Positions 47,881 to 58,640 are shown, numbered from the stretch's first letter. The stretch: 64,000 bases of DNA from Gammaproteobacteria bacterium (GCA_030148485.1 JASBTJ010000076.1:1-64000); one strand, 5' to 3'. Made by a program: numbers and translations. Notes: generated by a model not told the origin, from the letters alone.

Positions 47881-48462
47881 ATGACCGAATACGCCCTGAT
47901 CCTGGTCAGCACCGTACTGGTCAACAATTTCGTACTGGTCAAGTTCCTCGGCCTGTGCCCGTTCATGGGCGTCTCGCGCAAGCTGGAGACCGCGCTGGGG
48001 ATGGGCCTGGCGACCACCTTTGTGCTGACCCTGTCATCGGTGTGCAGCTATCTGGTCAATACCTACCTGCTGGCACCGCTGGGGCTGGAATACCTGCAGA
48101 CCATCGCCTTCATCCTGGTGATCGCGGTGGTGGTGCAGTTCACTGAAATGGTAATGCACAAGACCAGCCCGATGCTGTATCAGGTGCTGGGGATCTTCCT
48201 GCCGCTGATCACCACCAACTGCGCGGTGCTCGGGGTGGCGTTGCTGAACGTCCAGCAGGATCATGGCTTTGCCGAGTCGGCACTGTACGGCTTCGGTGCC
48301 GCGGTCGGCTTTTCGCTGGTGTTGGTACTGTTCGCCGCGGTGCGTGAGCGGGTCACCGTGGCCGACGTGCCCATGCCCTTCCAGGGCAATGCCATCGCGC
48401 TGATCACCGCCGGGCTGATGTCCATGGCCTTTATGGGCTTTTCCGGCCTGGTGGCAGGATAG
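47881..48462 (+). CDS. rsxA: Electron transport complex subunit RsxA/RnfA
   Basis: 193 residues, six transmembrane helices. [20 protein letters not shown] and [20 protein letters not shown] contain the two conserved cysteine sites that hold a [2Fe-2S] cluster within the membrane with RsxE. The Rnf/Rsx complex couples ferredoxin and NADH redox chemistry to ion movement; in E. coli it keeps SoxR reduced. First of six genes in order A-B-C-D-G-E. Confidence 0.96.
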   Translation: MTEYALILVSTVLVNNFVLVKFLGLCPFMGVSRKLETALGMGLATTFVLTLSSVCSYLVNTYLLAPLGLEYLQTIAFILVIAVVVQFTEMVMHKTSPMLYQVLGIFLPLITTNCAVLGVALLNVQQDHGFAESALYGFGAAVGFSLVLVLFAAVRERVTVADVPMPFQGNAIALITAGLMSMAFMGFSGLVAG

Positions 48463-48467
48463 GTCAG

Positions 48468-49022
48468 GTGCTCTACGCCATACTCGCCATTACCGGGCTG
48501 GCCGTCGCCTTCGGTCTGCTGCTGGGTTATTCCTCGGTCCGTTTCCGGGTCGAGGGCGATCCCATCGTCGACCAGATCGACGCCCTGCTACCGCAGACCC
48601 AGTGCGGCCAATGCAGCTACGCCGGCTGCCGCCCCTATGCCGAGGCCATCGCCTCCGGCGAGGCCGAGATCAACCGCTGCCCGCCCGGTGGCGAGGTGAC
48701 CATGATCGCCCTGGCCGATCTGCTCGGCCGCGACCCGGTGCCGCTGGAAGACGAGGCAGCCGCGGAAAAACCCAAGTCGGCGGCGGTGATCATCGAAAAG
48801 GATTGCATCGGCTGCACCCTATGCATCCAGGCCTGCCCGGTGGATGCCATCCTCGGTGCCGCCAAGCAGATGCACACGGTGATCGCCGACGAATGCACCG
48901 GCTGTGAGTTATGCATTCCGCCCTGCCCGGTGGAATGCATCATCATGGAACCCATCGCCGACACGCCAGACACCTGGCAATGGCCACACCCGGCCGAGCG
49001 TAAACAGGTGATGGGATCGTGA
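48468..49022 (+). CDS. rsxB: Electron transport complex subunit RsxB/RnfB
   Basis: 184 residues. N-terminal membrane anchor, then a 4Fe-4S domain ([16 protein letters not shown] ... CPPGG) and two ferredoxin motifs ([32 protein letters not shown]). It receives or donates electrons at the cytoplasmic face. GTG start, 5 bp after rsxA; overlaps rsxC by 4 bp. Confidence 0.96.
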   Translation: MLYAILAITGLAVAFGLLLGYSSVRFRVEGDPIVDQIDALLPQTQCGQCSYAGCRPYAEAIASGEAEINRCPPGGEVTMIALADLLGRDPVPLEDEAAAEKPKSAAVIIEKDCIGCTLCIQACPVDAILGAAKQMHTVIADECTGCELCIPPCPVECIIMEPIADTPDTWQWPHPAERKQVMGS

Positions 49023-50584
49023 GCGAACTGCAACGCCCAATCCACGAGTTTTCCGGCGGCCTGGACCTGCCCGGCCACAAGGCGCAGTCGACCGGTCGGC
49101 CGATTGCCACGGCGCCGCTCGGCCAACACTTTGTGGTACCGCTGCAGCAACACATCGGCGAGCCCACCGAACCCCTGGTCGCGGTCGGCGATCGGGTGCT
49201 GACCGGCCAGGTGATCGCCCGCGCCCAGGACTACATCAGTGCGCCCGTCCACGCACCCTGCTCGGGCACCGTGGCGGCCATCGGCGACCACGCCATTCCG
49301 CACCCGTCCGGGTTGCAGGCGGCTTGCATCGTCATCGACAGTGACGGCGCCGACACCTGGACCGAGCTGCCCGAACCCTGGCCGGATTTCATGGATCGTG
49401 ACCCGGCCGAGCTGCGCGAACGTATCCGCTGGGCCGGCATCGTCGGCCTGGGCGGCGCCGGGTTCCCCACCAGCGTCAAGGTGAACCCCGGGCCCGAGCT
49501 GCCGATCCACACCCTGATCCTTAATGCCGCCGAATGCGAACCGTACATCACCTGCGACGACATGCTGATGCGCGAGCAGGCGGACAGGATACTGGCCGGC
49601 CTGGCGGTCATCCGCCACGTGGTGGGCGCCAGCGAGTGCCTGATCGGCATCGAGGCCAACAAGCCGGACGCCATCGCCGCCATGCGCGCGGCGGTGGTCA
49701 GCAGCGGTTGCCCGGATACCCATGTCATGGTGGTGCCGGCAAAGTACCCCAGCGGCGGCGAAAAACAGCTGATTCAACTGCTCACCGGCCTGGAGGTGCC
49801 CAGTCAGGGACTGCCGGCGCAAATCGGCGTGCTTTGCCAGAACGTGGCCACCGCCGCCGCGGTGGCGGACGCCGTGCTGGCCGGCAAACCGATGCTTGAG
49901 CGCGTGGTCACGGTGTCCGGGCAGGGCGTGGCCGAACCGGGCAATTTCCGCGTGCGACTGGGCACCCGGATGGCCGATGTGGTCGCGCTGGCCGGTGGTT
50001 ATACCGACCGCGTCCACCGCCTGATCCTGGGCGGCCCGATGATGGGCTTCGCCCTGCCCAGCGACGAGCTGCCCATCACCAAGACCGCCAACTGCCTGCT
50101 CGCGGCCTCCGCCGCCGAGATCCCCGATCCGCCGCCGGCGCTGCCCTGCATCCGCTACGGGCGCTGCGCCGAGGTCTGTCCGGCATTGTTGTTGCCGCAG
50201 CAATTGTACTGGCACGCCCGGGCGCGCGACCTGGACAAGACGCAGGACTTCAATCTGTTCGACTGCATCGAATGCGGCTGCTGCGCGCACGTGTGTCCGT
50301 CCCATATTCCATTGGTGCAGTACTACCGCTACGCCAAGACCGCCATCTGGAGCCAGGAGCGCGACAAGGCGCGCGCCGATATCGCCCGACGGCGGCATGA
50401 GTTTCGCCAGGAGCGTCTGGCCCGGCTGGAGGCCGAACGCAAGGCGCGCCTGCGCAAGAAGAAGGAGGCCCTGGATGCGCAACCCAAGGGTGCCGCCGAT
50501 CCGAAGAAGGCAGCCATCGAAGCAGCCATGAAACGCGTCGCCGCCAAGAAGGCGGCCGCCGCTCAACAACAACCGGAGAACTGA
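49019..50584 (+). CDS. rsxC: Electron transport complex subunit RsxC/RnfC
   Basis: 521 residues, the short form without the long Ala-rich repeats of E. coli RsxC (about 740). Contains the NADH/FMN-binding Nqo1-like domain ([39 protein letters not shown]) and two 4Fe-4S motifs ([33 protein letters not shown]). The last 70 residues are Ala/Lys/Arg-rich and probably helical. GTG start. Confidence 0.96.
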   Translation: MSELQRPIHEFSGGLDLPGHKAQSTGRPIATAPLGQHFVVPLQQHIGEPTEPLVAVGDRVLTGQVIARAQDYISAPVHAPCSGTVAAIGDHAIPHPSGLQAACIVIDSDGADTWTELPEPWPDFMDRDPAELRERIRWAGIVGLGGAGFPTSVKVNPGPELPIHTLILNAAECEPYITCDDMLMREQADRILAGLAVIRHVVGASECLIGIEANKPDAIAAMRAAVVSSGCPDTHVMVVPAKYPSGGEKQLIQLLTGLEVPSQGLPAQIGVLCQNVATAAAVADAVLAGKPMLERVVTVSGQGVAEPGNFRVRLGTRMADVVALAGGYTDRVHRLILGGPMMGFALPSDELPITKTANCLLAASAAEIPDPPPALPCIRYGRCAEVCPALLLPQQLYWHARARDLDKTQDFNLFDCIECGCCAHVCPSHIPLVQYYRYAKTAIWSQERDKARADIARRRHEFRQERLARLEAERKARLRKKKEALDAQPKGAADPKKAAIEAAMKRVAAKKAAAAQQQPEN

Positions 50585-50587
50585 GCG

Positions 50588-51631
50588 TTGGAATTTGCAA
50601 CCAGCTCGTCGCCGCATATCAGTGGCAGCCAGTCGGTCAGTCGGGTGATGGCCGAGGTGCTGCTCGCGCTCGTGCCCGGTATCGTCGCCTTGATCTGGTT
50701 CTTTGGTTGGGGGGTGTTGATCAATATTGTGATCGCCGCCATCGCCGCCCTGACGGCGGAAGCGGCCGTGCTGAAGCTGCGCGGCCGACCGGTGCTGCGC
50801 ACCCTGGGAGACCTGTCGGCGCTGGTCACCGCCGTACTGCTCGGCCTGGCGTTGCCGCCTACCCTGCCCTGGTGGCTGACGGTGCTGGGCGTGGTGTTCG
50901 CCATTGTCATCGCCAAACAGTTGTATGGCGGACTGGGCTACAACCCCTTCAACCCGGCCATGGCCGGTTATGTGCTGCTGCTGGTGTCCTTTCCGCTGGA
51001 CATGACCCGTTGGCTGCCGCCGGCCGAGGTCGCCCAGCACACCCTGGACTTTGCCGACAGCCTGCGCCTGATCCTCACCGGCAGCATGCCCAGCGGTATG
51101 ACCTGGGACGCCATGACCGGCGCGACGCCGCTGGATCAAATGCGCACCGGGCTGGATATGAACCGCATGATCCATGAGATCCGGGAGAGCCCGCTGTGGG
51201 GCAGTGTCGGTGCCGTGGGCTGGGAATGGGTCGCGGGACTGTATCTGGCCGGCGGACTCTACCTAGTGTGGCGAAAGATCATCAGCTGGCACATTCCGGC
51301 AGGCATGCTCGGCGGGCTGTTTGTGATCGCCCTGTTGTTCAATATGATCGACGCCCACACCCATCCTTCGCCGCTGTTCCACCTGTTCAGCGGTGCCACC
51401 ATGCTGGGTGCGTTCTTCATCGCCACCGACCCGGTATCCGCCGCCACCACCAACCGCGGCAAGCTGATCTACGGCGCACTGATCGGCATATTGGTATTCG
51501 TGATCCGCACCTACGGCGGCTACCCGGACGCCGTGGCCTTTGCCGTGTTGCTGATGAACATGGCCGCGCCGACCATCGACTACTACACCCAACCCAGGGC
51601 GTTCGGCCACAGGAAGGACGGCAATGGTTAA
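50588..51631 (+). CDS. rsxD: Electron transport complex subunit RsxD/RnfD
   Basis: 347 residues, about nine transmembrane helices, NqrB-like. The FMN attachment motif is SGMTWDAMTGATPLDQMRTG, where the Thr of GAT carries covalent FMN. FATSSSPHISGSQSVSRVMA is the family N-terminus. Starts with TTG at 50588, 3 bp after rsxC. Confidence 0.95.
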   Translation: MEFATSSSPHISGSQSVSRVMAEVLLALVPGIVALIWFFGWGVLINIVIAAIAALTAEAAVLKLRGRPVLRTLGDLSALVTAVLLGLALPPTLPWWLTVLGVVFAIVIAKQLYGGLGYNPFNPAMAGYVLLLVSFPLDMTRWLPPAEVAQHTLDFADSLRLILTGSMPSGMTWDAMTGATPLDQMRTGLDMNRMIHEIRESPLWGSVGAVGWEWVAGLYLAGGLYLVWRKIISWHIPAGMLGGLFVIALLFNMIDAHTHPSPLFHLFSGATMLGAFFIATDPVSAATTNRGKLIYGALIGILVFVIRTYGGYPDAVAFAVLLMNMAAPTIDYYTQPRAFGHRKDGNG

Positions 51632-52262
51632 ACACCCGGCCCTGATCGGCGGCATCCTACTCGGCGTGTTCGGCATCGCCGGGTCCGCGCTGGTGGCCTT
51701 GACCTATGACAGCACCGCCGAGCGCATCGCGCAGAACGAGCGCGATGCCCTGCTCCGTCAGATCAGCACCCTGGTACCGGCCCAGGAACTGGACAACGAC
51801 ATCCTGGCGGACACGCACACGGTACAGGCGCCAGAGGCCTTGGGCGCGCCCAGCACGACCGTCTACAGCGGACGCCGTGACGGCCGCATCAGTGCCATCG
51901 TGCTCAGCCCGGTGGTCGCCCCGGACGGCTACAACGGTGCCATTCGCCTGATCATCGGCGTCCGCGCCGACGGCACCCTGGCGGGAGTGCGGGTACTCGG
52001 CCACAAGGAAACTCCCGGGTTGGGTGACAAGATCGACGTCAGTCGCAGCGACTGGATCACCCACTTTGCCGGTCTGGGCATGGGCAACCTGCCCGAAGCC
52101 GACTGGAAGGTGAAAAAAGACGGCGGCCACTTCGACCAGTTCACCGGCGCCACCATTACCCCTCGGGCAGTGGTCAAGGCCGTGCGCAAGACCCTGAACT
52201 GGGTGGCCTCCCACCACGCCACCTTGTTCGCCACAGACCACCCGACGGAGCAACAGCCATGA
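51624..52262 (+). CDS. rsxG: Electron transport complex subunit RsxG/RnfG
   Basis: 212 residues, one N-terminal membrane helix and a periplasmic FMN-binding domain. The covalent FMN site is in [19 protein letters not shown] (SGAT-like). [13 protein letters not shown] is also conserved. Overlaps rsxD by 8 bp and rsxE by 4 bp. Confidence 0.95.
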   Translation: MVKHPALIGGILLGVFGIAGSALVALTYDSTAERIAQNERDALLRQISTLVPAQELDNDILADTHTVQAPEALGAPSTTVYSGRRDGRISAIVLSPVVAPDGYNGAIRLIIGVRADGTLAGVRVLGHKETPGLGDKIDVSRSDWITHFAGLGMGNLPEADWKVKKDGGHFDQFTGATITPRAVVKAVRKTLNWVASHHATLFATDHPTEQQP

Positions 52263-52957
52263 GCGAAGGCTACGGCAGGATCATCAAAGACGGCTTGTGG
52301 GGCAACAATCAGGCGCTGGTGGCCCTGCTGGGCCTGTGTCCGCTGTTGGCCGTGTCCAACACCTTCATCAACGCCCTGGGCCTGGGACTGGCAACCACCG
52401 CGGTGATCACCTTGTCGAACGGCACGGTGTCGCTGATCCGCAATATCGTGCGGCCGGAGATCCGCCTGCCGGTGTTCGTGCTGGTGATCGCGTCCTTTGT
52501 CACCGCCGTGGAGTTGGCCATGAATGCCTACTTTCACGAGCTCTACAACATCCTCGGCATATTCATCCCGTTGATCGTCACCAACTGCGCCATCATCGGC
52601 CGCGCCGAGGCCTTTGCATCGCGTAATCCGCTACGGCATTCGTTGCTGGACGGTGTATCGATCGGACTGGGCTTTACCCTGGCGCTGGTGACCCTGGGCG
52701 CCGGCCGGGAACTGATCGGCCAAGGCACCTTGTTCGCCGACGCCCACCTGATGTTCGGCGAGGTGGCCAGCGGCTGGACCTTGAGCGTCGGCGGCAATTA
52801 TCCGGGCATCCTGCTGGCGATTCTGCCGCCCGGGGCCTTCCTCGGCCTGGGGATGATGATCGCGCTCAAAAACGTGATCGACAAAGGACTCGCCAACCGC
52901 GCGACCACGGTGGTTCCCGCTACCGACCAGGCCGCAGGCCAGCCCTCGGCCGGTTAG
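52259..52957 (+). CDS. rsxE: Electron transport complex subunit RsxE/RnfE
   Basis: 232 residues, six transmembrane helices, paralogue of Rsx[21 protein letters not shown] and [19 protein letters not shown] hold the conserved cysteines. It is the last rsx gene; its stop overlaps the convergent histidine kinase stop by 4 bp. Confidence 0.95.
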   Translation: MSEGYGRIIKDGLWGNNQALVALLGLCPLLAVSNTFINALGLGLATTAVITLSNGTVSLIRNIVRPEIRLPVFVLVIASFVTAVELAMNAYFHELYNILGIFIPLIVTNCAIIGRAEAFASRNPLRHSLLDGVSIGLGFTLALVTLGAGRELIGQGTLFADAHLMFGEVASGWTLSVGGNYPGILLAILPPGAFLGLGMMIALKNVIDKGLANRATTVVPATDQAAGQPSAG

Positions 52958-55068
52958 GCCACCGGCGTGGTTTCACGCCGATAACGATCAAGCAGCTTGT
53001 CCAGCGACTCGGGGTCGACGGGCTTGGTCAGGAAGTCGTCCATTCCCGCCGCGATGCATTCCTCCTTTGCGTCTTCGGCGGCATTCGCCGTCAGTGCGAC
53101 GATGGGCAGGTGCTCCGCTTCGCCTTCCTGTGCCCGGTAGGCTCGCGTGAAGTCGGTACCGTCCATGCGTGGCATGCGCAGGTCCACCAACGCCAGATCG
53201 AAGGACTCGGCCTGTGCCGCCTCCAGAGCCCGCTGGCCGTCGCGCACCAGCACCACCTCGTGTCCGGCCTTGCGTAGCAGGCTATCCATCAGCTTGGCAT
53301 TGATGGTGTCGTCCTCGGCGACCAGCACCCGGGCACCTCGACCCTCCGGTACCGTGTTCAGCAATACCGAAGGGGACAGCTGGCTGTCGATCTGGGTACC
53401 TGCCGCCAGCGTCATGGCATCCCACAGCACCGGCGTGACAAAGGGCTTGGCCAGTTCCACCGCGTGGTCGGACAGGGCGGTCACTGGCCGACGCGCGTAA
53501 TGCAGCAATACCGTCGGCACTTCCTCACCGCACAGTTTTTCCACCATGCTCGCCAGCCCTTCCAGATCCATGCCGTGTCGGTCATCCGCGAAGACCGCTA
53601 CATCGAACCGGCCGGCCTGTGCCTCGATCACCCGCGCAAGGCGGTCGGGACGATCGACCGAAACATAGCGCATGCCGGCATCCAAACAGGCCTGTTCCAT
53701 CAGCTTGAGCTGCTCAGGGTAGGACTCCAACAACAGGGCCGTGCGGCCGCGCAGGGTCCCACTCGGCCTGGGCTGGCAGTCATCCAGCCCCTTGTGATCG
53801 AGAAACGGCAGACAGACCCAGAACGTGCTACCGCGGCCTTCGACACTTTCGACACCAATATCACCGGCCATCAAGCGGGCGAGATCCCGGGCGATGGTGG
53901 TACCCAGCCCGGTGCCGCCGTACTGCCGCGTGGTGGAGCTGTCCGATTGCCAGAAATTTTCGAATATCTTGCCCAGCTTGTCCCGGGCGATGCCGATGCC
54001 GGTATCCTCGACAGCCACATACAAGTGCCGCTTGGGCAACTCTGGCCGCGGTTCGCCGACACGCACCCGGATCAACACATGGCCTTGCTCGGTGAACTTC
54101 ACCGCATTGCCCACCAGGTTGTAGAGCACCTGGCGAAACCGCAACTGGTCACCAAACACCTCGGTGGGCACGTCCGGCGCGACATCGACGATCATCTCCA
54201 CGCCCTTGTCGAGCGCCTGATTGGCCAATGCCGCGGCAACATCCCTGACCACCCGCCTCAGCTCGAACGGCTGGGGCCGCAACTCGAGTTTGCGCGCGTC
54301 GATCTTGGACAGGTCGAGGATATCGCCGATCAAGGCTTGCAGCATGTTGGCCGAAGAGGTCAGGGATTCCACGTACTCCCGTTGCTCGACATCGAGGCGG
54401 GTGCTGCCGAGCAACCGCGCCATGCCGACCACGCCGGACAGCGGCGTACGCAGTTCGTGGGTCATGGTCGCCAGGAAATTGCCGCGTGCTTGATTGGCTG
54501 CGTCGGCATCCTGCCGCGCCTCGTGCAAGCGGCGCAGCAAAACGTATTGATAGGTAGGCAACACCACCAATAGCACCAACAGAAACACCGCCTCCATGCC
54601 GTGACGTTGCCAGCCATCGAGCACCGTCAGCACGATGCTGTACGCGATCACGCTGCCGATGGACGCCGCGGTCAACGCGGTCTTGCCGAACCGGGTGCCC
54701 TGGGACACGAACACCCAGATGTACAACAGGTAGAAGGGGCTCAATGGTTCGCCCCCCAGATAGATCGAGAACGTGGCCCCGGAAAGATCGGCCACCATGG
54801 ACAGGTAGCGCCGAGTGACGCTGGGTGTCGGGTCCCTGGCGATGCTGACCAGGATGCCGAGGAACCAGAGTAAATGCGCGCCGAAGAACACCTGGAACAG
54901 GAACCAGTCGACGCTGTAGTAGTCGTAGAGGCCGGCGATACCGATAAAGCCGACCATGAAGACCCACACCACGGTGCGAACGACGCCGGATTGGAACTCC
55001 TGGCTGGCGCGCAATTCGGCCCGAATATACGGCTGCAGCATTGCAGGCACCCTCGGTTCTTTGGTCAT
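52954..55068 (-). CDS. Membrane hybrid sensor histidine kinase/response regulator (RpfC-like)
   Basis: 704 residues. About five transmembrane helices (40-190), a HisKA domain ([20 protein letters not shown], phospho-His), HATPase with N, G1 and G2 boxes ([60 protein letters not shown]), a degenerate receiver-like stretch (about 440-560) and a true receiver with phospho-Asp in [20 protein letters not shown]. The N-terminal layout resembles RpfC-type sensors. No HPt domain or partner regulator is adjacent, and the signal is unknown. It lies, in reverse, between rsxE and nth, genes usually adjacent. Confidence 0.92.
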   Translation of the reverse strand: MTKEPRVPAMLQPYIRAELRASQEFQSGVVRTVVWVFMVGFIGIAGLYDYYSVDWFLFQVFFGAHLLWFLGILVSIARDPTPSVTRRYLSMVADLSGATFSIYLGGEPLSPFYLLYIWVFVSQGTRFGKTALTAASIGSVIAYSIVLTVLDGWQRHGMEAVFLLVLLVVLPTYQYVLLRRLHEARQDADAANQARGNFLATMTHELRTPLSGVVGMARLLGSTRLDVEQREYVESLTSSANMLQALIGDILDLSKIDARKLELRPQPFELRRVVRDVAAALANQALDKGVEMIVDVAPDVPTEVFGDQLRFRQVLYNLVGNAVKFTEQGHVLIRVRVGEPRPELPKRHLYVAVEDTGIGIARDKLGKIFENFWQSDSSTTRQYGGTGLGTTIARDLARLMAGDIGVESVEGRGSTFWVCLPFLDHKGLDDCQPRPSGTLRGRTALLLESYPEQLKLMEQACLDAGMRYVSVDRPDRLARVIEAQAGRFDVAVFADDRHGMDLEGLASMVEKLCGEEVPTVLLHYARRPVTALSDHAVELAKPFVTPVLWDAMTLAAGTQIDSQLSPSVLLNTVPEGRGARVLVAEDDTINAKLMDSLLRKAGHEVVLVRDGQRALEAAQAESFDLALVDLRMPRMDGTDFTRAYRAQEGEAEHLPIVALTANAAEDAKEECIAAGMDDFLTKPVDPESLDKLLDRYRRETTPVA

Positions 55069-55166
55069 CTACCCCTTCCGTGGTGGTTGTTGTGGGGCAC
55101 CTTGCCCCGTCGGGTTATGATTACGGCCTTTGCCACTGTTCACGCCCGACCACGGGCGCTGCGTCG

Positions 55167-55802
55167 ATGAATCGCCAAAAACGCCAGCAGATATTCGAGC
55201 GCTTCAGGGCGGCCGATCCCAAGCCTACCACGGAGCTCGAATACACCAACTGCTTCGAGCTGTTGATCGCCGTCATCTTGTCGGCCCAGGCCACCGACAA
55301 GGGCGTCAACAAGGCGACCGCCCGGCTTTTCCCGGTCGCCAACACGCCACAAGCGATCCTGGATCTCGGGCTGGACGGCTTGAAGGAGCACATCAAGACC
55401 ATCGGACTGTTCAACAGCAAGGCAGCCAACATCATCAAGACCTGTGACAGACTGGTCAAACTGCACGGCGGCGAGGTGCCGGCCGACCGCAAGGCGCTCG
55501 AAGCACTGCCGGGTGTCGGTCGCAAGACCGCGAACGTGGTGCTGAACACGGCCTTCGGCCAACCCACCATGGCGGTGGATACCCACATCTTCCGGATCGG
55601 CAACCGCACCGTGATCGCGCCGGGGAAAACCGTCCTGGAAGTCGAGAAACGCCTATTGCGGCTGATCCCGAAGGAGTTTCTGCACGACGCCCACCACTGG
55701 TTGATCATGCACGGCCGCTACACCTGCGTGGCCCGCAAGCCACGCTGCGGCGCCTGCCTGATCGAGGACCTGTGCGAATTCAAGCATAAGGTCGGCAACT
55801 GA
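55167..55802 (+). CDS. nth: Endonuclease III
   Basis: 211 residues. DNA glycosylase/AP lyase for oxidised pyrimidines. HhH motif LPGVGRKTANVVLNTAFG with catalytic Lys, Asp in MAVDTHIFRIGNRT, and C-terminal [4Fe-4S] loop CVARKPRCGACLIEDLC (C-x6-C-x2-C-x5-C). The ATG at 55167 gives the family start MNRQKRQQIFERF; the longer frame is not used. Follows the rsx operon in many gammaproteobacteria, as here with one gene inserted. Confidence 0.97.
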   Translation: MNRQKRQQIFERFRAADPKPTTELEYTNCFELLIAVILSAQATDKGVNKATARLFPVANTPQAILDLGLDGLKEHIKTIGLFNSKAANIIKTCDRLVKLHGGEVPADRKALEALPGVGRKTANVVLNTAFGQPTMAVDTHIFRIGNRTVIAPGKTVLEVEKRLLRLIPKEFLHDAHHWLIMHGRYTCVARKPRCGACLIEDLCEFKHKVGN

Positions 55803-55804
55803 GC

Positions 55805-56248
55805 ATGTTCGGTCACGACCGGGACAGTCTGCGCCGCTTTTTTCTCGATAGCTGGCAGAAGAGCCAGCAAGGGGTCGCCCTGCAACCCTTGGAGGCGCTG
55901 GTGGCCGATATCGTGGCCCGGCACCCCGAATACCATTCCTTGCTCGCCGATCCGCAGGCGGCCCTGGCGCTGGAAGCCACACCGGCCAGCGGCGACACGA
56001 ATCCATTTCTGCATATGGCCATGCATGTGACGCTCGCCGAACAACTGGGCAGCGACCGCCCCCGTGGGTTCCGTGACCTTTATCGACGTATCGTGCAGGC
56101 CTGCGGCGACGCCCATCAGGCGGAGCACCGGATGATGGAGTGTCTTGGCCAAAGCCTTTGGCAAGCGCAACGGGAAGGCCGGCAACCGGATGAATCCGCC
56201 TATTTGGCGTGCTTACGCAAACAAGTCGGACCCCGTCGCACGAAATAA
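55805..56248 (+). CDS. DUF1841 family protein
   Basis: 147 residues, soluble. MFGHDRDSLRRFFLDSWQKS and NPFLHMAMHVTLAEQLGSDR, then GDAHQAEHRMMECLGQSLW, are DUF1841 features; the conserved His and Glu residues suggest metal binding, but no activity is known. Two bp after nth, so probably in its operon. Confidence 0.85.
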   Translation: MFGHDRDSLRRFFLDSWQKSQQGVALQPLEALVADIVARHPEYHSLLADPQAALALEATPASGDTNPFLHMAMHVTLAEQLGSDRPRGFRDLYRRIVQACGDAHQAEHRMMECLGQSLWQAQREGRQPDESAYLACLRKQVGPRRTK

Positions 56249-56497
56249 CCGGCGACACCTCACGGTCTTAATAGCCGGACAGCCTGGATAACACTCGATA
56301 TTTCGCCCATCATCGCGTCGAAGCATCGTAATATTCGACTATCGCGTCCGGTCTCAAAGACCGCGGGCAGTACCGCACCCGAAGACCACGCGACCGCCGC
56401 CTGGCTGCCAATATATTCCCCCCGAACGCCGGGGTGCCGGATGGGCCGGCCTAACACTATCGGATTACCAACAGCCCTAGTTGAGGAACAACTCATC

Positions 56498-56893
56498 ATG
56501 AACAAGCAAATCTCCAGAAAACCCATCGCCATGGCCATGGGTGCCGCCCTGACCGGCGGCCTGACCGGCGCTGGTGTCGCCGACGCTGCGGAGAACCCCT
56601 TTGGGCTGTCCGAATTGCGTGGTGGCTACATGCAGGTCGCCGCCGCTCACATGGAAGGCAAGTGCGGGGGCATGGCCAAACCTGCCGCCAAGGCCGAAGA
56701 AGGCAAGTGTGGCGGCATGAACATGAACACGCCCGCTGCAAAGCCCGCCGAAGGCAAGTGTGGCGGCATGAACATGAACGCGCCCGCCGCAAAGCCCGCT
56801 GAAGGCAAATCTGGCGGCATGAACATGAACGCGCCCGCTGCAAAGCCCGCCGAAGGCAAATGCGGCGAAGGCAAGTGCGGCGGCAGCAAATAA
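56498..56893 (+). CDS. Bufferin-type RiPP precursor with EGKCG repeats
   Basis: 131 residues. A Sec-type signal peptide (about 1-31, ending GVADAAEN) precedes a low-complexity region with five EGKCG motifs (Cys56, 71, 88, 122 and 127) and one EGKSG in the same repeat position (Ser105). Three 17-residue units contain GMNMNxPAAKPA. Signal peptide, EGKCG-type motifs and adjacent MNIO and DUF2063 genes define the bufferin family of copper-binding peptides, whose cysteines become thiooxazoles. I start at the ATG at 56498 with GAGGA upstream; an earlier frame start lacks a signal. Copper sequestration in the periplasm is inferred from the family. Confidence 0.85.
   Translation: MNKQISRKPIAMAMGAALTGGLTGAGVADAAENPFGLSELRGGYMQVAAAHMEGKCGGMAKPAAKAEEGKCGGMNMNTPAAKPAEGKCGGMNMNAPAAKPAEGKSGGMNMNAPAAKPAEGKCGEGKCGGSK
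56699..56851 (+). repeat. Three tandem 51-bp units in the bufferin precursor
   Basis: Each unit encodes EGK(C/S)GGMNMN(T/A)PAAKPA, residues 68-84, 85-101 and 102-118. The units are near identical in DNA, so the number may vary by slippage or recombination. The third carries Ser in place of Cys. Confidence 0.9.
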
Positions 56894-56990
56894 GCCCCGC
56901 CCGCCTTGCCAGCTGCGCCATCGGTGTCGGCCACCCTTCCGGCCCGGTGGCGCAGCCTTTCCGCTATCGAAATCGACCCGAGGCGAGCAT

Positions 56991-57842
56991 ATGAATCCCG
57001 GCGGATTCCCGGTCGACGGCGCAGGCCTTGGTTACCGTCGCAGCTTTATGGACGCGATAGCCGACCAGGACATCGCGCCTGTCGACTTTTTGGAGATCGC
57101 TCCGGAAAACTGGATCGGCATCGGCGGCGGCATGGCCCGCAAGCTGCGCGCCATGACCGAACGCCACCCCTTCGTCACCCACGGTCTGTCGCTGTCGATC
57201 GGCAGTCCAGCGCCGCTCGACGAAGACCTGGTGCGCCGCATCGGCGCCTTCATCAAGACCCATGACATCCGCTGTTACACGGAACACCTGTCCTATTGCA
57301 GCGATAACGGACACCTGTACGACCTGCTACCCATTCCCTTCACCGAGGACGCTGTGCACTACGTGGCCAGGCGTATCCGCCGTGTGCAGGACATCCTGGG
57401 ACAACGCATCGGCATCGAAAACGTGTCGTATTACGCCGCACCAGGGCGCGAACTGGACGAGATCGAGTTCATCAACGCGGTCATCGCCGAGGCTGACTGC
57501 GGCCTGCTGTTGGACGTCAACAACATCTATGTGAACAGCATCAATCACGGCTATGACCCGCTGGAATTCCTGCACGCGATGCCCGGTGACCGAATCATGT
57601 ATTGCCACGTAGCCGGCCATTTCGAAGAAGCCGAAGACCTGCGCGTGGATACCCATGGCGCCGATGTCGTCGCGCCGGTGTGGGATCTTCTGGCGCAGGC
57701 CTACGCCTATTTCGGCACGCTGCCGACCTTGTTGGAGCGGGATTTCAACATTCCGCCACTGCCCGATCTGTTGACCGAAGTACAGCAGATAGCCGACCTG
57801 CAAGCCGCGCAGCGTCGACTGGAGGCCACCAGCCGTGGCTGA
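56991..57842 (+). CDS. MNIO-family (DUF692) oxidase, BufB-like
   Basis: 283 residues, TIM barrel. Metal-ligand stretches of the multinuclear non-heme iron oxidase family: DFLEIAPENWIG, FVTHGLSLSIGS, CYTEHLSYCSD, GIENVSYYAAP, LLLDVNNIYVNS, MYCHVAGHFEE and TLLERDFN. In bufferin clusters it converts precursor cysteines to 5-thiooxazoles together with the DUF2063 protein; MbnB is a relative. It overlaps the next gene by 8 bp. Confidence 0.92.
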   Translation: MNPGGFPVDGAGLGYRRSFMDAIADQDIAPVDFLEIAPENWIGIGGGMARKLRAMTERHPFVTHGLSLSIGSPAPLDEDLVRRIGAFIKTHDIRCYTEHLSYCSDNGHLYDLLPIPFTEDAVHYVARRIRRVQDILGQRIGIENVSYYAAPGRELDEIEFINAVIAEADCGLLLDVNNIYVNSINHGYDPLEFLHAMPGDRIMYCHVAGHFEEAEDLRVDTHGADVVAPVWDLLAQAYAYFGTLPTLLERDFNIPPLPDLLTEVQQIADLQAAQRRLEATSRG

Positions 57843-58602
57843 GCCCACACCCGCCTTCATCGCACAGCAATTGGCCTTGACCGCCCACCTGCGCGATCCC
57901 GAGCATGCCGCCGCACCGGACGGTATCGAAGATCGCCGCTTGGCGATCTATCGCGAGCTGTTCTACAACAACGTCGAAGGCTTCGTCAGCAGTGCCTTCC
58001 CGGTGTTGCGACAGCTCAGCGACGACGCGGTCTGGCATCGTCGGGTGCGTGCGTTCTTCCGTGATCACCGTTGCCAGACACCCTACTTCGCCGAGATCGC
58101 CGCGGAGTTCTTGCAATGGCTTCAGGACGAGCGCGGCCGCCACCCCGACGACCCCGAGTTCATCACCGAACTGGCGCATTACGAGTGGGTCGAGCTCGCC
58201 TTGAGCGTCAGCGATGGCGACGACAGTGCCCCAGCGGCGGACCCGAACGGTGATCTACTGGACCGGCAACCGCTGGTATCGCCATTGGCATGGTCCCTGG
58301 CCTATCAGTGGCCCGTGCATCGCATCAGCCCCGCCTTCATACCCGATAGCCCACCGCAACAACCCACCTATCTGGTGGTACACCGCGACCGGCTGGACGC
58401 CGTCCACTTTCTGGAAATCAACGCCGTCACCTATCGGCTGCTACAACTGCTGGATAGCGACACACCGACGACGGGGCGCGACGCACTCAACAGCATCGCC
58501 GCCGAACTGGATCACCCGGACCCGGCCGGCATCGTCGATCACGGCGCCAGCCTGCTGGCCGACCTGAGGGCGCGCAATATCGTGGTCGGCACCCGGGTCT
58601 AG
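57835..58602 (+). CDS. DUF2063 RiPP-recognition partner, BufC-like
   Basis: 255 residues. The N-terminal DUF2063 domain (DRRLAIYRELFYNNVEGFVS, AFPVLRQLSDDAVWHRRVRA, ETLAHYEW-like ELAHYEWVELALS) is the partner that presents the precursor to the MNIO enzyme, like MbnC. The C-terminal half has a winged-helix-like or RRE-like character. GTG start within the MNIO gene end implies coupled translation. Confidence 0.9.
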   Translation: MAEPTPAFIAQQLALTAHLRDPEHAAAPDGIEDRRLAIYRELFYNNVEGFVSSAFPVLRQLSDDAVWHRRVRAFFRDHRCQTPYFAEIAAEFLQWLQDERGRHPDDPEFITELAHYEWVELALSVSDGDDSAPAADPNGDLLDRQPLVSPLAWSLAYQWPVHRISPAFIPDSPPQQPTYLVVHRDRLDAVHFLEINAVTYRLLQLLDSDTPTTGRDALNSIAAELDHPDPAGIVDHGASLLADLRARNIVVGTRV

Positions 58603-58640
58603 TCCTTACCCGATCAAACAACCACCGGGAGTGCCGCCTG

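Noticed and set aside
48635-51175. 846-codon open frame antisense to rsxB, rsxC and rsxD
   Set aside because: It mirrors three clear rsx genes, is His/Gln/Arg-rich without any motif, and is typical of antisense frames in GC-rich genes.
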